Assembly (NCBI GenBank): GCA_947364045.1
Contig: CANARN010000008.1
Span: forward strand, 1 to 57,306
Direction: 5' to 3'
Origin: an uncultured Clostridia bacterium
GTDB lineage: Bacteria > Bacillota > Clostridia > Oscillospirales > Acutalibacteraceae
Length of the DNA stretch: 57,306 nucleotides
The notes beneath the pieces were generated by a model. It ran no database searches and was not told the origin of the DNA. It saw only the letters and a program-made list of their open reading frames with translations. The position numbers and the translations under genes were made by a program. Positions 25,927 to 34,230 of this stretch are shown here, in pieces. How positions within the stretch are numbered: position 1 is the stretch's first letter; each line of letters starts with the position of its first letter.

Positions 25927-26817
25927 GTGTCTTTTTATATAATCATTTAAACCGTCTTTTGTTAAAAATTCAGTAAGACAGCCTACGCCCGTTACACATT
26001 TTCCGCCTGTAATGTTGCCCATAAGTATGCATTTGCGGAAATCTTCATCATTATAAAGCCCCGTAATAAATCCCGCAAGAAATGCATCGCCTGCGCCCGT
26101 TGCATCCACGCAGGAAAATTCCTTTATTTCGGGAACAACAAAATAATCCCCGTCAAAGCCTGCGCAGCCCTCACGCCCCAATTTTACTATCGGCTTTTCA
26201 AAATAATCTCTGAGAAAATCAAGAGCCTTTTTATAGTCCCTTGTCCCCGTTATTTTCTCCGTTTCGTCAATATTGGGGGTGTAATAATCGGCAATTTTTA
26301 TGTAGTCACGCAAAGTATCTATCGACATATCGTCTGAGTACCCCGTATCAAGCACTAAAACAGTGTTGTCTTTTTTAAGCTGTTCGTAAACAGGAAGTAT
26401 TCTTTCCTGCATAGCGACAATTTTAGCTCCCTTTAATACATCGTAAATCTTTTGGAGCTGTGCATCGCTGTATTTTTCCGTTCCTCCGTAGGACACAAAG
26501 GTTCTGTCCCTTTCGGTTATTATGGCGGAGGTGATGTTCAGCGGATAATTTTCGCTTTTAAACGGCACGAAATCCACGCCGTATTTTGAAAGCTCTCCTT
26601 TTGCAAAATCCGAAAACATATCGTCCCCTAAAAACGTGCCCAGCCTTGACGGAACGCCGAGGCGCGCACAATTTATCATAGTCGCAGGCAAGCCGCCGCC
26701 GAGGCACACCTTAAAGTCCTTTGAATATATTTCCTCGCCCTCATTGGGAATTCTGGGCATACCTGCAAAAAGCAAATCACAGTTTAATTTTCCGAATGCT
26801 GCAACAAAATCCTTCAT
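25909..26817 (-). CDS. PfkB family carbohydrate kinase
   Basis: This is a ribokinase-like sugar kinase. The conserved substrate-binding GGGLPATMINCARLG is near residues 37-51, and the catalytic block DATGAGDAFLAGF near 235-250 holds the base Asp and anion hole. I place the start at the ATG 26815-26817, which overlaps the GH4 stop (ATGA) and follows GGAGAG. A GTG six bases earlier is in frame. Together with the FGGY kinase it gives the locus two kinases, which fits stepwise phosphorylation of a sugar. Substrates could be fructose, tagatose-6-phosphate, KDG or a nucleoside. Confidence 0.87.
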   Translation of the reverse strand: MKDFVAAFGKLNCDLLFAGMPRIPNEGEEIYSKDFKVCLGGGLPATMINCARLGVPSRLGTFLGDDMFSDFAKGELSKYGVDFVPFKSENYPLNITSAIITERDRTFVSYGGTEKYSDAQLQKIYDVLKGAKIVAMQERILPVYEQLKKDNTVLVLDTGYSDDMSIDTLRDYIKIADYYTPNIDETEKITGTRDYKKALDFLRDYFEKPIVKLGREGCAGFDGDYFVVPEIKEFSCVDATGAGDAFLAGFITGLYNDEDFRKCILMGNITGGKCVTGVGCLTEFLTKDGLNDYIKRHFTKIL

Positions 26818-28181
26818 ATCCACTCTCCGAAATAGTTTTTATTAAGTTCGCCGTAAGCGGTAACCAGCTTTTCAGCCGCTTCTCTGTTATTTACAAGCGG
26901 GTGTACTGCCAGCGCCTCTGCTGCCGCCGCTTTGTCGCGAAGCCTTATTGCTCTTGAAGACAGCTGTTCATATTCCTTAACTGCTGAAATAAGCACTTTA
27001 TTTTCTTCCGAAACTACACGCGGCGCAATCGGCACTGCCTCACCGTTTTCAATTTTACAGGAAATTTCAACGGTATCAGTTTCATAAAGAAAATCCATCG
27101 CTTTGTTTTTATTGGGTACGCAAGCTATAAACGGTTTCCCCGAGTTGTTTTCAAGCGCGTCGATTATTCCGAGGGCAACGCCTGCATAACCGCCGTCATC
27201 TTCTGAATAAATGTCAAATTTATATATTTTGTCACGCTTTTCGCCCGTTTCACTCGCCATATATGAGTTTTCACGCAGACCGTAATAATGCTCAAAAATT
27301 TTCAAAGCCTTTTCAAAATCCCGTTCAATATCAATGCCCTTTAACGCCCTTGTCATTTCACGGTTTATGCGCTCAATTTGCTCGCCTCTCGTTTCATGAG
27401 CATTTAAAATATTTTGAACGCTTTTCTGGGGCTCATAAAAATAATAAAGATATTCATTGGGAATAAACTGCTTTTTCAGCAAATCCTCTTTGTTAAAATA
27501 TCTTAAATCTGTTTTTTTATACGCGCTGTCGCTTTCTATCAGCTTTGGGACAATATTTTCTCCGTCATAAATTATTTCGTTAAAAAAAGACAGATGATTA
27601 AGCCCGTAGCAATAAGACTGAGTTGAGCCGAGGGGCAAATCCAGAAACTCCTCAAAGGAACGAACCATTCCCGACGGCGCGTCACAAATTCCGAAAGTAA
27701 AGTCATAACCCATATCGCGAAGAGTCTGCGACACTACTCCCGCAGGATTTGTAAAATTAAATACCTTGCAAGTAGGTTTTGCATATTTTTTAACGATTTC
27801 GCAATACTTTGCCAAAGCAGGAATACTGCGCATTGCAAAGGAAAAGCCTGCCGCACCCGTCGTCTCCTGCCCGAGATACCCTAAATCAAGGGCAATTCGC
27901 TCGTCGCGGCAACGCATAGTGTCACCTCCCGCGCGAATGGTTGTTATTACATAATCAGCATTTTTTATTGCCTCAACGCTGTCTTCAGTCAGTGAAAAAT
28001 TCATTTGAGGCGCAAGCATTTTTGCAACCTCTTTTGCCATTTTCCCGTAAATATTCAGTTTTTCCGAATCATTGTCCATAAAGACAAGCTCTGTTATATT
28101 TAACTCCTTTGCCCTGTTTGCAATGCTCTTGGAAAGGAACATTGAGCGGACTCCACCGCCGCCGATTACCGTGATTTTCAT
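26814..28181 (-). CDS. Glycoside hydrolase family 4 enzyme
   Basis: GH4 enzymes cleave alpha- or beta-glycosides by an unusual NAD- and Mn-dependent redox mechanism. Counting from the ATG at 28181, GGGGVRS (7-13) binds NAD, NFTNPAG is at 142-148, and Cys166 (GICDAP) and His196 (GLNHLSF) are the expected metal ligands. AAAGGAAAG precedes this ATG; a TTG 15 bases earlier is less likely. GH4 includes 6-phospho-glucosidases, alpha-galactosidases, alpha-glucuronidases and alpha-galacturonidases. No PTS is present here, so a non-phosphorylated substrate is somewhat favoured. It sits eight bases after GH36. Confidence 0.9.
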   Translation of the reverse strand: MKITVIGGGGVRSMFLSKSIANRAKELNITELVFMDNDSEKLNIYGKMAKEVAKMLAPQMNFSLTEDSVEAIKNADYVITTIRAGGDTMRCRDERIALDLGYLGQETTGAAGFSFAMRSIPALAKYCEIVKKYAKPTCKVFNFTNPAGVVSQTLRDMGYDFTFGICDAPSGMVRSFEEFLDLPLGSTQSYCYGLNHLSFFNEIIYDGENIVPKLIESDSAYKKTDLRYFNKEDLLKKQFIPNEYLYYFYEPQKSVQNILNAHETRGEQIERINREMTRALKGIDIERDFEKALKIFEHYYGLRENSYMASETGEKRDKIYKFDIYSEDDGGYAGVALGIIDALENNSGKPFIACVPNKNKAMDFLYETDTVEISCKIENGEAVPIAPRVVSEENKVLISAVKEYEQLSSRAIRLRDKAAAAEALAVHPLVNNREAAEKLVTAYGELNKNYFGEWI

Positions 28182-28203
28182 TTGCTTTCCTTTCAATTCG
28201 GTT

Positions 28204-29883
28204 TTACTGCATAACTTTACCTATATTGCTGTTGCCGTTTTTAATGTTGAATTTAAGCTGTTTTTCCGCGCCGTTTTCGGTAAATTTAAGCAATATAACG
28301 TCACGGCTGACATATTCAGCTAAAATTATTTTATAATCCTTATCCCTAAAGAAATCCTTTAAATATCCTACGGTTGTTTCATCATAGTCGCCGACATTGT
28401 CAGACACAAAAAGCACATTTCCGCAAACGGCGTTGATTTTGCCTAAAAGCAGCTTTTGCTGTAATGTGAATTTAATATTTGTATTTCTCAGGAAGAAAAC
28501 ATCGGGGTCGCAAACAAACGCTCTGCCGTCTAAATGACTGCGGAAAATTGCGTTGTTGATTGCATTTTGACAGGAGGGAATTTCACAGTTTACACCGAGT
28601 TTATTGTAAAAGGGACCTGCAAAATCCTTATTTGCATCACAGCCTATTCGGCATGCGTCAAAAATCCCCATACAAGCGCCAAGCGGCACGCCGCAGCCGA
28701 GAATCAGCCTGTCTCCCACAAGCTCTCTGAGCAAATCCACTGCATCGCACATAATTTCGCCTCTTGTTTTACTGTTTCGAGGCTGCATACATTGAGAATA
28801 AAGGAAATCCAGCTTGACCATATCATATCCCCAATCATCCAAATATGTGTCAAACACCGTTTTAAGATATTCTCTGAATTCTTCATTGTAAATGTCAAAG
28901 GTATATGCTCCGCCCCAGCCGACACAGCTGAGCAAAGGCTTTCCCGTTTCATTATCGCGGATTACCCATTCGGGATGCGCTGCCAAAATAGCGGAATTTT
29001 TCTGCGCGTTAAAGGGAGCGAGCCAAATTCCCGCTTTATAGCCTTTTTCATGAATTTTATCGGCGATAGCTTTCATTCCGTTCGGAAATTTTTCGCTGTC
29101 AACTCTCAGCCAGTCGCCCACAGCCGATTCATATCCGTCGTCAACCTGAAAAATATTAGCCTCTTCCTCCGCTCTTTCAAGTCCGTTCAAATCACGCAGT
29201 ATAATCTGCTCGTCTATCTTCTGAAAATAATTATACCAAGAGGTGTAGCCTGCAAGGTGTTTTTCTTTCGGCTTTTTGCACCCTACAAAATCGAAGAAAT
29301 AGCCGTCCATTACGGTGTCAAAATCACCGCTCAGCTCAATTATGTCAAATACTTCGTATGTATCGCCTGCTTTAAGCTCCAAGCCCTCAATATCCTTATA
29401 AATTTTAAATGTACCCTCGTTCATATCCGCCTCAAAGACGGTAAAGCCTTTGCGCTCGGACCTTGAGCCGAAAAGTGTTATTGAGCTTTGTCCTCTTTTT
29501 CTGAAATAGCAATATGTATAAGAGTGAAAAACGCCGGGAATACCGTAAGATGCAAACTTATAGTCTCCTGAAACTCCCGTTAAATCCTCGGTAAATTTTG
29601 AAATTTTGCTGAGTGCCATTACACCCTTTAAAACATCTGTTTTACAAAACTCCCTTGAGGTTGTCCATGCTTGGTAGCCGTTTGCGTAGAATAAATCGTC
29701 AAATCCGTATTCACGCTCACATTTTACCGACAGCGAACGGAAAACAAAATCGCTTTTGGCAGTCAGAATTCCTTTAATACGACCGTTTTCCTCGGAAAAA
29801 TCAAAGGTAAAATTCTCATTTTCCGCCGTGCTGTATCCGCTGATTGCGCCGTTTTTCATAATCTCTGCATAAAAATTGTACAT
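28204..29883 (-). CDS. Alpha-galactosidase-like glycoside hydrolase, GH36 type
   Basis: This retaining glycosidase has a clan-D (beta/alpha)8 barrel. The N-terminal beta-sandwich spans about 1-200. The barrel contains FQVDDG near 245-250, GDWLRVDSEKFPNGM near 256-270, the nucleophile region VKLDF (Asp359) and the acid/base Asp416 in RIGCD. The length, 559 residues, is shorter than many GH36 enzymes (about 720), so it may belong to a compact subgroup. No signal peptide is visible, so it acts inside the cell after uptake. AGGGGTGG supports the start. It is the first gene of the locus. Confidence 0.85.
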   Translation of the reverse strand: MYNFYAEIMKNGAISGYSTAENENFTFDFSEENGRIKGILTAKSDFVFRSLSVKCEREYGFDDLFYANGYQAWTTSREFCKTDVLKGVMALSKISKFTEDLTGVSGDYKFASYGIPGVFHSYTYCYFRKRGQSSITLFGSRSERKGFTVFEADMNEGTFKIYKDIEGLELKAGDTYEVFDIIELSGDFDTVMDGYFFDFVGCKKPKEKHLAGYTSWYNYFQKIDEQIILRDLNGLERAEEEANIFQVDDGYESAVGDWLRVDSEKFPNGMKAIADKIHEKGYKAGIWLAPFNAQKNSAILAAHPEWVIRDNETGKPLLSCVGWGGAYTFDIYNEEFREYLKTVFDTYLDDWGYDMVKLDFLYSQCMQPRNSKTRGEIMCDAVDLLRELVGDRLILGCGVPLGACMGIFDACRIGCDANKDFAGPFYNKLGVNCEIPSCQNAINNAIFRSHLDGRAFVCDPDVFFLRNTNIKFTLQQKLLLGKINAVCGNVLFVSDNVGDYDETTVGYLKDFFRDKDYKIILAEYVSRDVILLKFTENGAEKQLKFNIKNGNSNIGKVMQ

Positions 29884-29917
29884 AATGCCACCCCTTTAAA
29901 AATTTCTGTATATATTT

Positions 29918-29946
29918 ATTTTATCATACCGTTCAATTGTTTTCAA
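29918..29946 (-). promoter_or_regulatory. Promoter of the carbohydrate locus
   Basis: TTGAAA (29941-29946) and TAAAAT (29918-29923) on the minus strand have 17-base spacing and a TGA extended -10. The short palindrome CAATTG lies within the spacer. This should drive GH36-GH4-PfkB. Confidence 0.7.
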
Positions 29947-29950
29947 CACA

Positions 29951-29980
29951 AAAACCGGCTGATTTCTCAGTCGGTTTTTT
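29951..29980. terminator. Intrinsic terminator after the aminotransferase gene
   Basis: AAAACCG(G)CTGA-TTTC-TCAG(T)CGGTTTT makes a stem flanked by A- and T-runs on both sides. It can stop the aminotransferase message on the minus strand and lies directly before the carbohydrate promoter. Confidence 0.8.
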
Positions 29981-29992
29981 GTTCATTTTAAA

Positions 29993-31210
29993 TCAGTCCT
30001 GACGGTAAGAAGAGAGGAAATCGGCAAGCGTGCCTGCCGCCTCTTTCAATACCTCAATTCTGGGAAGATAAACCACACGGAAATGGTCGGGTTCTTTCCA
30101 GTTAAATCCGCCGCCGTGTATTATGAGTATTTTTTTCTCACGCAGCAAATCGAGAGCAAACTGCTCGTCATTATGAATGTTGAATTTCTTTGTGTCAATT
30201 TTCGGGAAAATGTAAAACGCCGCCTTGGGCTTCACCGCAGTAATTCCGGGAATGTCATTGAGCGCTTTGTAAATATATTCTCTCTGCTCGTAAATTCTGC
30301 CGCCCGGGACAATATAATTATTAACGCTCTGGTAACCGCCCAGCGCCGTCTGAACAATCGACTGCGCAGGTACATTTGAGCAAAGACGCATATTTGAAAG
30401 CATATTAAGCCCTTCAATGTAATCCTTAGCTGAGCTTTTGTCACCGCTCAATATCATCCAGCCTATTCTGTAGCCTGCAATCATATGGGACTTTGAAAGC
30501 CCGCTGAACGTAACGCAAAATACATCGGGAGCTAAGGACGCTACCGAAATATGCTCTTCGCCGTCCATTACAAGACGGTCGTAAATCTCGTCAGAAAAAA
30601 TAATAAGGTCATTTTCCCTTGCAAGCTGTACAATTTGCAAAAGTAAATCCTTCGGGTAAAGCGCGCCTGTCGGGTTATTGGGGTTGATTATGACAATCGC
30701 CTTGGTTCTGTCGGTTATTTTGCTCTTAATATCGTCGATATCGGGGTACCACTCAGCGCTTTCATCGCAGATGTAGTGAACAGCCGTGCCGCCTGCAAGA
30801 GTAACGCAGGCAGTCCATAACGGGTAGTCGGGAGAGGGAACGAGAACCTCATCGCCGCTGTCAAGAAGAGCTGACATACTTAAATTTATAAGCTCGCTGA
30901 CTCCGTTGCCCGTGAAAATATCGTTAACCGACAAATTCGGTATATTTTTATTCTGCGCATACTGCATTATTGCCTTTCTTGCGGAGAACAAACCCTTTGC
31001 GTCGGAATAGCCCTCGCAATCGGTTAACTGGCGCTGCATATCATAAATTACCTCATCAGGAGTGCGGAAGCCGAAAGGCGCGGGATTGCCGATATTAAGC
31101 TTTAATACGTGCATTCCCCTCGCTTCCATCCTTGCCGCCTCGTCAACAACGGGACCTCTGACGTCATAAAGCACATTATCTAATTTTGCAGATTTTTTAA
31201 ATTCACGCAT
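29993..31210 (-). CDS. alaA: Pyridoxal-phosphate aminotransferase, class I (AlaA-like)
   Basis: This enzyme would exchange amino groups between alanine/pyruvate and glutamate/2-oxoglutarate or close analogues. The sequence has the AlaA-type beginning DNVLYDVRGPVVDEA, then LNIGNPAPFGFRTPDE, NNPTG at 178-182, DEIY at 207-210 and the PLP lysine K240 in SGLSKSHMIAGYRIGW. The length, 405 residues, is the same as E. coli AlaA. It starts 18 bases after the transporter gene, forming a two-gene operon. Other class I aminotransferase activities are possible, so the symbol is tentative. Confidence 0.85.
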   Translation of the reverse strand: MREFKKSAKLDNVLYDVRGPVVDEAARMEARGMHVLKLNIGNPAPFGFRTPDEVIYDMQRQLTDCEGYSDAKGLFSARKAIMQYAQNKNIPNLSVNDIFTGNGVSELINLSMSALLDSGDEVLVPSPDYPLWTACVTLAGGTAVHYICDESAEWYPDIDDIKSKITDRTKAIVIINPNNPTGALYPKDLLLQIVQLARENDLIIFSDEIYDRLVMDGEEHISVASLAPDVFCVTFSGLSKSHMIAGYRIGWMILSGDKSSAKDYIEGLNMLSNMRLCSNVPAQSIVQTALGGYQSVNNYIVPGGRIYEQREYIYKALNDIPGITAVKPKAAFYIFPKIDTKKFNIHNDEQFALDLLREKKILIIHGGGFNWKEPDHFRVVYLPRIEVLKEAAGTLADFLSSYRQD

Positions 31211-31228
31211 ACAAATTTCCTTTCTAAG

Positions 31229-32371
31229 CTAAAAAGTCCAATACTTTGATATTAAAAATCCCGGTACGGCAACTACTGCAAAAAACGCTAAGCTGATAAG
31301 AGTAAACGTTTTAATGAATTTTCTTCCGTTTTCGGGGTATTCACGTACATAAATTCTGTAATTTATTACAGAGGCAAGCGAACCGATGAGCGAGCAAAGC
31401 CCTGCTGTGTCAACACCGTACAAAAGTGCCGCCAAATTTTTCGTAAACGGATAAAGCACAATAGATGCAGGCACATTTGAAATAATCTGACTTAAAAGTA
31501 TGCCCCAAACATATTCATGTCCGCCGACCGAGCTTGTGAGAAAGCCTGAAATCCTGCTGTTTGCCGCAATGGATGATGAAAAAACAAAAAAGCAAAAGAA
31601 TGTCAGAATCAAAACGTAATCGGTCTTTATGAGTATTTCTCTGTCAAACACAAGCACCGCGCAAAGAACAATCGCCGCCACACCGAGATAATACGGCGTT
31701 CTCGTTAAAACAGTAAAAATAATCATAACAAAAAGGCACAGATAAATCAATCTCTGTCTTTTTCTTTTCGGATTCCATTCCTCTGTAATATTTCCCTGCC
31801 ATTCTATTTTCTCTTTCAAATCTTTTCTGTAAAGAACAATAATAAAAATACTCAGCAGTACGGCGGACGAAACCCAGAGTGGCGACATATGCAAAATAAA
31901 CGAGCCTGCCGAAACGCCCGATTTTCCGTATAAAAAAAGATTTTGCGGACTTCCGAACGGGAGCAGGAGCGAGCCTCTTATCGCCGCAATATTTTCCATT
32001 GAAATAACAGGCAGTATGTATTTTTCTTTGCCGCCCGAGCGGAAAAGAATTACCGTAAGCGGTACAAAAATTATAAGCGAAACATCATTCGTCACAAACA
32101 TTGACGAAAAGAAAACGCCGAAAATCAGGAAAAAAGAAAGTCCCAAAATTCCGCCGATTTTTTCGGCAAATTTAAGTATCGGTCTGAAAATGTTTTCTTT
32201 TTTAAAGCCCTCAAGAACCGTCAGCATCATAAACAGCGTTACAAGCGTGCGCCAATCTATGCTTTTAAGCAAATCGGCATTCGGCGGTGAAATGAACAGC
32301 GAAACCGCCGCAGCGGCAACAGCCGCTGTCAGCATAAGTTCTTTTTTAAGAAAATCAGTAACCCTTTTCAT
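31229..32371 (-). CDS. Anion permease, ArsB/NhaD-citrate transporter superfamily
   Basis: This 380-residue membrane protein has about ten or eleven hydrophobic segments. Two family-like blocks are visible: TNDVSLIIFVPLTVILF near 100-117 and GSPQNLFLYG near 145-155. Both resemble the helix-hairpin clamshell motifs of the ion transporter superfamily. AAGGGAAG precedes the ATG at 32371; an upstream TTG at 32389 is unlikely. Co-transcription with an aminotransferase suggests a carboxylate or amino-acid-derived substrate, but that is inference. The C-terminus ends a few residues after the last segment. Confidence 0.78.
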   Translation of the reverse strand: MKRVTDFLKKELMLTAAVAAAAVSLFISPPNADLLKSIDWRTLVTLFMMLTVLEGFKKENIFRPILKFAEKIGGILGLSFFLIFGVFFSSMFVTNDVSLIIFVPLTVILFRSGGKEKYILPVISMENIAAIRGSLLLPFGSPQNLFLYGKSGVSAGSFILHMSPLWVSSAVLLSIFIIVLYRKDLKEKIEWQGNITEEWNPKRKRQRLIYLCLFVMIIFTVLTRTPYYLGVAAIVLCAVLVFDREILIKTDYVLILTFFCFFVFSSSIAANSRISGFLTSSVGGHEYVWGILLSQIISNVPASIVLYPFTKNLAALLYGVDTAGLCSLIGSLASVINYRIYVREYPENGRKFIKTFTLISLAFFAVVAVPGFLISKYWTF

Positions 32372-32450
32372 AATCTTCCCTTTTATCAAAATATCCGCTG
32401 TTTTCGGTATATCATAGCCGATTTGTTTTATCAGCGTTTATGTTCTGAAT

Positions 32451-32479
32451 ATTATAAACTTATTTAAATGCAAATTCAA
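32451..32479 (-). promoter_or_regulatory. Promoter of the permease-aminotransferase operon
   Basis: TTGAAT (32474-32479) and a perfect TATAAT (32451-32456) are 17 bases apart on the minus strand. The leader to the ATG at 32371 is about 75 bases. Confidence 0.7.
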
Positions 32480-32502
32480 CCCGAAATTTATGTCCTTTGC
32501 AG

Positions 32503-33015
32503 TTAATCCTTCAAGCTGAACTCCCATTTACAGCAACAGCTCTCGTCCGTAACGTCAGGGTAACAGCTGAGGCACTTACATTCAATTCTGCCGTCAATAG
32601 TTTTAGCAAAACCGCTGTATTCAACTATTCCGACAGATTTACACGGGTGATAGGGCATACCCTTGCGCTCTCTTGCGGTCTGGACACGGCATTTTTTCAT
32701 TGTATAAATAAGTTTTCCGTTAATATATTCAAAGGTTGCTTCGTTGAGGTTTGCATAAAAGCGGAGCTTTAATGCTTTTTCTAACCCTTCAAGACCCGCA
32801 TATTCCCCGAGTCCCAAAAAATCCTTGATTCTTTTTGCCTCAATAACGGTAAACCGCTCCCACGCATTTTTGTCGTGAAGCATAGCTTTGTCCATTCCGT
32901 CAATTTGCTCAATGGACTGAAACCAAACGCCGTCAAGGGCAAGCCAGTTTTTTGAATATATCTCTATAAGCTTTATAAGCTCTTCCTTTGAAAATTCTGA
33001 AAGCTCGTTTTGCAT
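32503..33015 (-). CDS. Cysteine-rich protein of unknown function (DUF6125-like)
   Basis: I recognise the general family (LSEFSKEELIKLIEIYSKNW, then LALDGVWF, MHDKNAWERF-type helices) but not its function. My link to DUF6125 is from memory and unverified. The C-terminal third holds many cysteines: C in KKCRVQ, HPCKS, ECKCLSC and ESCCCKWEF. That suggests metal or Fe-S binding. The N-terminal two thirds look helical. The frame runs to 33111, but AAGGGAAA precedes the ATG at 33015, and the extension would cross a palindromic element. It is monocistronic or loosely grouped with accessory genes. Confidence 0.72.
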   Translation of the reverse strand: MQNELSEFSKEELIKLIEIYSKNWLALDGVWFQSIEQIDGMDKAMLHDKNAWERFTVIEAKRIKDFLGLGEYAGLEGLEKALKLRFYANLNEATFEYINGKLIYTMKKCRVQTARERKGMPYHPCKSVGIVEYSGFAKTIDGRIECKCLSCYPDVTDESCCCKWEFSLKD

Positions 33016-33075
33016 ATATTTCCCTTTTCTTTTATTTTTTATAACCTTTGCCCCATCTGACGAGGGGAGTATTTT

Positions 33076-33107
33076 GTAGGGTGCGACGACCCGGCGCACC
33101 TTGGCGA
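33076..33107. repeat. GTAGGG-type palindromic element
   Basis: GTAGGGTGCG...CGCACC folds into a six-base-pair stem around a nine-base loop (GGTGCG 33080-33085, CGCACC 33095-33100). Its CGACCCGGCG core recurs at 42628-42637. It is one of several such elements in this window. Confidence 0.65.
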
Positions 33108-33176
33108 ACAATTAAATATTTTTGCGCATTCTATTCCATGTATAAGATTAAACCGCTTCATTTCCAGATTGTAATG

Positions 33177-33211
33177 TGTTACCTATGTCCTTGCACTCCT
33201 GTTACCTATGT
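33177..33211. repeat. Two 12-bp direct repeats, 23-bp period
   Basis: TGTTACCTATGT occurs at 33177-33188 and again at 33200-33211. Such subterminal repeats occur at ends of some insertion sequences, so this may be a decayed element. No transposase remnant is visible. The rest of 33108-33314 shows no gene. Confidence 0.6.
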
Positions 33212-33314
33212 TACTCTTGACCGGGTCAGCTGTCCCTACTCGGCGAGAGCAAGACCTGTCCTCACGCTCGTCATTCATTTTATCACCGTATTTCTCTGCT
33301 TTTGCATTTTATTT

Positions 33315-33524
33315 TCATTCTTCCGTTTTTTCAAATATCACGGTTCGGTTTTTCATAGAAATTTTACCGACCTTGTAACCGTAATTCAGCAATTCTTTCT
33401 TGTAATTCAAAAAAGAATGGTCTAAAGGACAACCCGTTATTTTCTCTATTTCATCATAGCTTAAAATTAAACTGTCTTTGCCGTTCTCTTTTATGTACTC
33501 CCACAACGCATCGAATTTACTCAT
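33315..33524 (-). CDS. Small protein of unknown function (69 aa)
   Basis: The sequence is compact and non-repetitive: MSKFDALWEYIKENGKD, LSYDEIEKITGCPLDHSF, and a lysine-rich end GKISMKNRTVIFEK. I have seen similar short proteins in Clostridia, where an N-terminal alternating helix leads to DHSFLNYKKEL. No function is assigned. It resembles a small winged-helix or DNA-associated protein but lacks decisive motifs. The gene lies 16 bases upstream of no other coding gene on its strand; its upstream neighbour is the CAT-like gene ending at 33541. Confidence 0.62.
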   Translation of the reverse strand: MSKFDALWEYIKENGKDSLILSYDEIEKITGCPLDHSFLNYKKELLNYGYKVGKISMKNRTVIFEKTEE

Positions 33525-33540
33525 TTTTGACGCCTCTTTT

Positions 33541-34158
33541 TTACTTTAACCGATTTATTTCATTTTGCAGATTTGCCAAAAACAAGCCTGCTTGAGCGCC
33601 GTCCATCTGAGTGTGGTGAAACTGAAAGGATATAGTTAAATAACATCTAAACAGCTTCTTTTTGTATTTTCCCCATATTATAAACGGATTGTTGAAAATT
33701 CCGCTGTACATTCCAACCGCTCCGTCAATTTCCGTTTCCGTTACAGCCGAAGTTCCGATAACCATACTGTCTGTAATGTCAATATTTTCACATCCTTCCG
33801 CCGCCTGCCGTGTGTATTTCAAATATCTGCGATTGTATTCCGCCAAATCGTCCGTATAGAGAATATCGCAGGAATTTATTTCGCCCTTTTTGTTTTTTAC
33901 AATGGTGTTCACTGCAAGAGAATCGTACTGCACCAGCTTATCACCTACGGGGAGCAGATAAAATTCCTCTATCGGCGAAGCGGCTTTTCCTATGCACCAA
34001 TCCAAAAGCATATTAAATTTAAGCCCTTTTTTCCTGCTGTATTTCACCGGCGGGGTTACATCTAACGTCTTAAACAGTGTCACCGTTGGATTCGGAGCGT
34101 GCATCCAAAGCTCAAAAGCCTCGGCACGCTTTGTCTGTTTATAATCTACCTCTTTCAC
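33541..34158 (-). CDS. Chloramphenicol-acetyltransferase-fold O-acetyltransferase
   Basis: The 205-residue protein has the type A CAT fold. The catalytic block HHTQMDG near residues 182-188 matches the HHxxxDG motif, with the second His as general base. The trimer-interface region near FQFHH is also typical. Many CAT-fold proteins in gut Clostridia are not resistance enzymes and their substrates are unknown. I therefore do not call chloramphenicol resistance. The start lies about 72 bases after the NTase-fold gene. The small protein gene at 33315 follows after 16 bases and may be co-transcribed. Confidence 0.8.
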   Translation of the reverse strand: MKEVDYKQTKRAEAFELWMHAPNPTVTLFKTLDVTPPVKYSRKKGLKFNMLLDWCIGKAASPIEEFYLLPVGDKLVQYDSLAVNTIVKNKKGEINSCDILYTDDLAEYNRRYLKYTRQAAEGCENIDITDSMVIGTSAVTETEIDGAVGMYSGIFNNPFIIWGKYKKKLFRCYLTISFQFHHTQMDGAQAGLFLANLQNEINRLK

Positions 34159-34230
34159 CGTATTCCCTCCGTAATATATAATTCAGCCGACGATTTATGA
34201 ATAACTGTATATTTTTCTAATCGCAAAGCA

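Noticed and set aside
28534-29466. A 310-codon plus-strand reading frame opposite the GH36 gene
   Set aside because: It lies wholly antisense to a gene with clear catalytic motifs, has no ribosome binding site and its composition mirrors the opposite strand.
33541-34158. CAT-fold gene considered as a chloramphenicol resistance gene
   Set aside because: Only the general fold motif is visible. There is no mobile context, and many gut homologues have unknown acceptors.
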